From contig DAIRVC010000112.1 in assembly GCA_036803025.1 (NCBI GenBank), positions 1-8,620 on the forward strand: DNA of 8,620 nucleotides, given 5' to 3'. A program made the position numbers and the translations under genes. Of this stretch, positions 5,782-8,620 are shown piece after piece (position 1 is the first letter of the stretch; each line of letters opens with the position of its first letter). The notes beneath the pieces are model-generated. The model was not told the origin of the DNA and ran no database searches. It saw only the letters and a program-made list of their open reading frames with translations. This stretch comes from DAIRVC01 sp036803025. Its GTDB lineage: Bacteria > Chloroflexota > Anaerolineae > Anaerolineales > E44-bin32.

Positions 5782-6567
5782 TCACCATTCGCCGCTGGGG
5801 TAGGTGTCCACACCGGCCGTCTTGCCAACCCGCTTGTACATCGTGACCGCGGTGAACGGCTCACCCAGGACGCCGTCGTGAATCGCCCAACTGCGCCCGA
5901 GGATCGAATCGGCCATCTCCGGCTTGCGGAAGGGCGTCGAACCGTCCATCCGATCCCTGAACCGGCCACGCGGCTCGAACCCGCTGTGTATCTGCTCCAT
6001 CAGGCGGCGGCCTTGCTGGTAGGCGAAACCGTAGCGCTCGAAGACGATCGCATTGTGGTAGGCCAGCGGCTCGACGAAATAGGCTTCGTGGCCCAAAGAG
6101 GCGACGAAGGACTCGAAGGATTGCACGGCGTGCGACAGCATGCGCAGCCCGCGGCGCACTTGTCCGGGGGCCAGCCCGGCCGCCAGTGCCGCCTCTTCGG
6201 CCGGCAAGTTGCGGCCCGCCGTCCCGAACTCCGTCTTGGTCCCGTCCGGCATGCGATCGACGTCAAAGCGCGGCGATGCCGGATCATTGACCACATACAA
6301 CAATACGTGGACCTGGCCGGTCACCGTATCCGTCAGGTGCGCGTACAACAGCGGATCGGGCGCCCCGTACTCATGCCGCAGGTCGACGACCACATCGGTC
6401 GTCCCGGGTCCGCAGCGGAACGTCGCCAGCCGGCGACCCTGTGTATCCACCAGATCGGGGGATATGCCGAATCTCGCCAGAAGGGGAGGGGGAAGGAAGC
6501 GCGCGTAGATGCGGATCTTCTCCTCCACCGGAAGCTGGTTGACGCCGGCGATCGATGATGGTCTCAC
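5782..6567 (-). CDS. Conserved-looking protein of unknown function, translationally coupled to smpB
   Basis: I do not recognise a named family with confidence. The 261-residue protein has no signal peptide or membrane segment and is probably cytosolic. Its N-terminal half contains short beta-like stretches (TTDVVVDLRHEYG, VHVLLYVVND); the middle is helical (residues about 140-175); and a striking C-terminal half holds LAYHNAIVFERYGFAYQQGR, DGSTPFRKP, SWAIHDGVLGEPF and TMYKRVGK. The YHNAIVFERYGFAY stretch loosely recalls the acetyl-CoA-binding end of GNAT acetyltransferases, where a similar Asn-x-x-x-x-Tyr-x-x-x-Gly-Phe pattern occurs, but the rest does not fit clearly. It begins with GTG inside the smpB stop (GTGA overlap, 6567-6564), with an AAGGGGGG sequence at 6571-6578 just ahead, so it is likely translated together with SmpB. 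Its stop is 120 bp upstream of the tmRNA 5' end. Confidence 0.8.
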   Translation of the reverse strand: MRPSSIAGVNQLPVEEKIRIYARFLPPPLLARFGISPDLVDTQGRRLATFRCGPGTTDVVVDLRHEYGAPDPLLYAHLTDTVTGQVHVLLYVVNDPASPRFDVDRMPDGTKTEFGTAGRNLPAEEAALAAGLAPGQVRRGLRMLSHAVQSFESFVASLGHEAYFVEPLAYHNAIVFERYGFAYQQGRRLMEQIHSGFEPRGRFRDRMDGSTPFRKPEMADSILGRSWAIHDGVLGEPFTAVTMYKRVGKTAGVDTYPSGEW

Positions 6568-7031
6568 ACGCCCCCCTTGCGCCGAAGCACTCGGGCCAGG
6601 TCCCGTTCGCTCTCGCGCCGGGCGATCTCCTGCCGCTTGTCGAACTTGCGCTTTCCGCGCGCCAAGGCGATTTCCACTTTCGCTCGGCCGCGCGCCAAGT
6701 AGACGCGCGTGGGAACCAGGCTCAGTCCTTTCAAACGCGTCTCGTTGAACAGGCGGGTGATCTCGCGGCGATGGAGCAACAGCCGGCGGGGCCGTCTCGG
6801 TTCATGATTCAGGCGGTTGGCCGGCTCATAGGGTGCAATATGGGCATTGATGAGCCAGACCTCTCGTCCATCGTTCTTGACATACGCCTCGCGCAGACTG
6901 ATCTGACCCGCCCGCACTGACTTGATCTCGCTGCCCTGAAGCGCCATCCCCGCCTCGAAACGGTCTTCGAGAAAGTAGTCGTGCTGCGCCTTGCGGTTCG
7001 TGGCAACGACCTTGATCTCCTTGTCGCTCAC
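6564..7031 (-). CDS. smpB: SsrA-binding protein SmpB
   Basis: SmpB binds the tRNA-like part of tmRNA and mimics the missing anticodon arm in the stalled ribosome. The 155-residue length is usual. Family motifs are present in order: ATNRKAQHDYFLEDRFEAG near the start, LQGSEIKSVRAGQISLREAY, NAHIAPYEPANR, then RPRRLLLHRREI, KGLSLVPTRVYL and GRAKVEIALARGKRKFDKR, ending in a basic tail with RESERDLARVLRR that would lie in the mRNA channel. The GTG start overlaps the ctpA-like stop in a GTGA junction and is backed by GGAGG at 7038-7042, six bases upstream. Its own stop overlaps the start of the next gene in the same way. It sits on the same strand as ssrA, with one gene between. Confidence 0.97.
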   Translation of the reverse strand: MSDKEIKVVATNRKAQHDYFLEDRFEAGMALQGSEIKSVRAGQISLREAYVKNDGREVWLINAHIAPYEPANRLNHEPRRPRRLLLHRREITRLFNETRLKGLSLVPTRVYLARGRAKVEIALARGKRKFDKRQEIARRESERDLARVLRRKGGV

Positions 7032-8197
7032 GGGCCGCCTCCGTGCGCGTCGATCCAGGCGATCGCTGCGGCGGCAAACGCGTCGCCCAGGGAACCGTTT
7101 GCGGGGTCGACGAGAACGTCGGGCGTCAGGCCGCTCCCATCCAGCGTCTGGCGATCCGGCGTCAGCCAGCGGGCGGAGGTGATGTGCAGGCTGGATCCAT
7201 CGGCCAGTTCGAAGATCAACTGGACCGAGCCCTTGCCGAAGGTCGCTTCACCGATCAGCGGGGCCCGCTGGTTGGCCTGCAGGGCGGCTGCGACGATCTC
7301 CGCCGAACTGGCCGTCGAGCCGTCGACCAGCACCGCCAGCGGAATTACGCTGGCCGGGCCGGCGTCCTCGGCTCGATGCACGACCTCGCGTTGGCCCCGC
7401 CGCTGCTCGATGACGATCGTCCCCGACTCGAGGAAGAAGTCCGCCACCGAGACTCCGGCGTCCAGCAGGCCGCCCGGATTCGAACGCAGGTCGAGGATCA
7501 GGGCCTGTATGCCGCGCTCGACCAGGTCATCGAAGGCCTGCCGCACTTCCTGCGCCGTATGTTCCGTGAAGCCCGTCAAGGCAATCACGCCGATGTCCGG
7601 CCGCTCCGGCTGCAGGAAGCCCGTGGCCGAGGGAAGGGGGATCGACCGGCGTTCGATCGCCAACTCGATTCCGGCCTGATCCACAGCCCGCGCGGCCAAG
7701 CGCACCCGCACGGTTGATCCTTCCGCGCCGCGCAGCGCCGCGCCGATTTCATCCTGACTCCAATCCGCGTCGATAGCCGCTCCGTCGATCGCCAGCAGGA
7801 TGTCGCCCTCCACAATCCCGGCCTGAGCAGCCGGGCTCCCTTCCATGGGGACCAGCCGGATGTTGCCTTCAGCATCCCTGGACAGCAGGACGCCGATCCC
7901 GCCGTACTCGCCGGTAAGAGCATCAGTCATCAACTCGTGAGCGGCAGGTTCCAGGTAGACCGTGAAGGGATCCCCGATGACCTCGAGCATCCCGCGAATC
8001 ATGCCCCGCTGGAGATCCTCCGATCCTGGAACATCATTCAAGAAGTGCGAACGGAGCAAGGCCTCGGCTTCACTCAGCAGGGAGTGTGTCTCAACCCGCA
8101 CCGGCGCCCACAGCGACCGGGCCGCAACGCCGGCGGCAAAGCCGATGAGCACCAGTGCCAATCCAAGCCCGGCCAGGCTGAGTCTGCCGCGATTCAC
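7028..8197 (-). CDS. C-terminal processing peptidase, S41 family (CtpA/Tsp-like)
   Basis: A 389-residue serine protease of the tail-specific class. An N-terminal hydrophobic segment (LSLAGLGLALVLIGFAAGVA, about 7-28) serves as signal anchor, so the enzyme works outside the membrane. A PDZ domain (about 94-184, with YGGIGVLLS and GSPAAQAGIVEGDILLAIDG) would grip substrate C-termini. The protease core follows: LRSNPGG, then STASSAEIVAAAL with catalytic Ser297, and GEATFGKGSVQ with Lys322 and Gln326; the 25-residue Ser-Lys distance equals that in E. coli Tsp (430/455). The consensus SASASE is changed to STASSAE, keeping the nucleophile. The frame is open to a GTG at 8230, but an extended -10 (TGCTAGAAT) lies between, so the GTG at 8197, with GGGGG six bases upstream, is preferred; the longer form (400 residues) cannot be excluded. 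First gene of an operon with smpB. Confidence 0.92.
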   Translation of the reverse strand: MNRGRLSLAGLGLALVLIGFAAGVAARSLWAPVRVETHSLLSEAEALLRSHFLNDVPGSEDLQRGMIRGMLEVIGDPFTVYLEPAAHELMTDALTGEYGGIGVLLSRDAEGNIRLVPMEGSPAAQAGIVEGDILLAIDGAAIDADWSQDEIGAALRGAEGSTVRVRLAARAVDQAGIELAIERRSIPLPSATGFLQPERPDIGVIALTGFTEHTAQEVRQAFDDLVERGIQALILDLRSNPGGLLDAGVSVADFFLESGTIVIEQRRGQREVVHRAEDAGPASVIPLAVLVDGSTASSAEIVAAALQANQRAPLIGEATFGKGSVQLIFELADGSSLHITSARWLTPDRQTLDGSGLTPDVLVDPANGSLGDAFAAAAIAWIDAHGGGP

Positions 8198-8220
8198 ACG
8201 CAACCCCCGTCGGAGTCTGC

Positions 8221-8229
8221 ATTCTAGCA
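8221..8229 (-). promoter_or_regulatory. Extended -10 promoter of the ctpA-smpB operon
   Basis: The minus strand reads TGCTAGAAT: a TAGAAT hexamer preceded by the TGn extension, which can replace a -35 element. Transcription would begin near 8214, upstream of the GTG at 8197 but downstream of the GTG at 8230. This decides the start call for the protease. Confidence 0.5.
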
Positions 8230-8271
8230 CGTCTCCACGCGCAGTCGCCCGTGCCCATTTGCGGACGTGGA

Positions 8272-8287
8272 CAGGCTATAATGCCTG
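8272..8287 (+). promoter_or_regulatory. -10 element inside an inverted repeat, upstream of the last gene
   Basis: CAGGCTATAATGCCTG consists of a perfect TATAAT (8277-8282) flanked by 5-bp inverted arms CAGGC and GCCTG. Transcription would start near 8289, about 17 bases before the ATG at 8306, with AAGGAG at 8290-8295. No good -35 hexamer lies 16-18 bp upstream. The arms look like an operator half-site pair, though five bases is short. Confidence 0.45.
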
Positions 8288-8305
8288 CGAAGGAGCCCGC
8301 CATCC

Positions 8306-8620
8306 ATGTCCCGTGTCGTGCGCACCGAGTCGGCCACACGCTCCCGCGAGCGGCTCCTGCAGATAACCGCCCTCGCCTTGCGCGGCTTGGTCCGCACCGA
8401 CCTCCCCAACGGACAACTGCGAGACCGGCTCGCCTTCGCCGGGTTGGCGCTGGACGAGATCGCCTCCTCGGTCAATGACACCTGCACCGCGTGGGAGAAG
8501 CGCGGTTATTGGGTGAAGGCCGATCGCTTCCGGGCCGATTGGGGGTGGGTGGAGCAGCCCCGCCAGAACCTGCGCGCGACGCTGGAAGCCGGCGACCTCG
8601 ATTCCGCCGCCGGGCACGCT
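8306..8620 (+). CDS. Unrecognised cytosolic protein, 3' end beyond the window
   Basis: An open frame starts at ATG 8306 and runs to the window edge without a stop (105 residues visible). AAGGAG lies 10 bases before the start and a TATAAT element 23 bases before. The protein begins MSRVVRTESATRSRERLLQI and continues as charged amphipathic helices with the segments RLAFAGLALDEIASSVNDT and WEKRGYWVKADRFRADWGW. The Trp/Arg/Tyr-rich middle is distinctive, but I cannot assign a family. No signal peptide or membrane segment is seen. The gene is divergent from the ctpA-smpB operon, with 108 bp between the chosen start codons. Confidence 0.7.
   Translation, partial: MSRVVRTESATRSRERLLQITALALRGLVRTDLPNGQLRDRLAFAGLALDEIASSVNDTCTAWEKRGYWVKADRFRADWGWVEQPRQNLRATLEAGDLDSAAGHA

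Noticed and set aside
5878..6558. 226-codon plus-strand frame opposite the unknown gene
   Set aside because: The minus-strand frame is coupled to smpB by a GTGA overlap and has protein-like motifs; this one has no ribosome-binding site and looks like a shadow.
7043..7717. 224-codon plus-strand frame opposite the S41 protease
   Set aside because: The protease catalytic Ser, Lys and Gln and its PDZ domain are clear on the other strand.

Overview
The window looks like chromosomal DNA of a high-GC member of the Chloroflexota, probably Anaerolineae-like. This is inferred from the gene types, from a secreted glycosidase with a Pro/Ser/Thr-rich linker and membrane tail, and from a tmRNA tag ending in LAA. 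I could not run a database search. No insertion sequences, phage genes, CRISPR arrays or tRNAs were seen; the window reads as housekeeping plus signalling genes.

Left part (1-5220). A 5'-truncated CoA-transferase subunit B gene (GctB-like) is followed by a promoter placed so close to its start codon that the next transcript may be leaderless. It drives a 937-residue exported glycoside hydrolase family 3 protein with an Ig-like domain and a C-terminal membrane region. Running towards it from the other strand, and overlapping its 3' end by 41 bp, is a Ser/Thr protein kinase with a single C-terminal membrane anchor and no extracellular sensor. Divergent from the kinase, 62 bp away, is a protein joining an FHA domain (phosphothreonine reader) to an OmpR-type winged helix (DNA binder). 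Kinase plus FHA-winged-helix is a plausible self-contained phospho-signalling module, with both genes sharing overlapping -10 elements.

Middle (5221-5781). A hairpin separates the FHA gene from ssrA, the tmRNA gene, on the minus strand. The whole tmRNA is readable: acceptor stem with the alanine G3-U pair, T arm, CCA end, and an 18-codon tag reading frame. Upstream of ssrA is a 119-bp spacer with an 11-bp inverted repeat enclosing a G-rich potential quadruplex.

Right part (5782-8620). On the minus strand, ctpA-like S41 protease, smpB and a conserved gene of unknown function form a tight operon in which each junction is a GTGA stop/start overlap; ssrA follows on the same strand. Trans-translation (tmRNA plus SmpB), a tail-specific protease of the class known to degrade tmRNA-tagged proteins, and an unknown protein are therefore clustered. 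Divergent from ctpA, an unrecognised gene runs off the right end.
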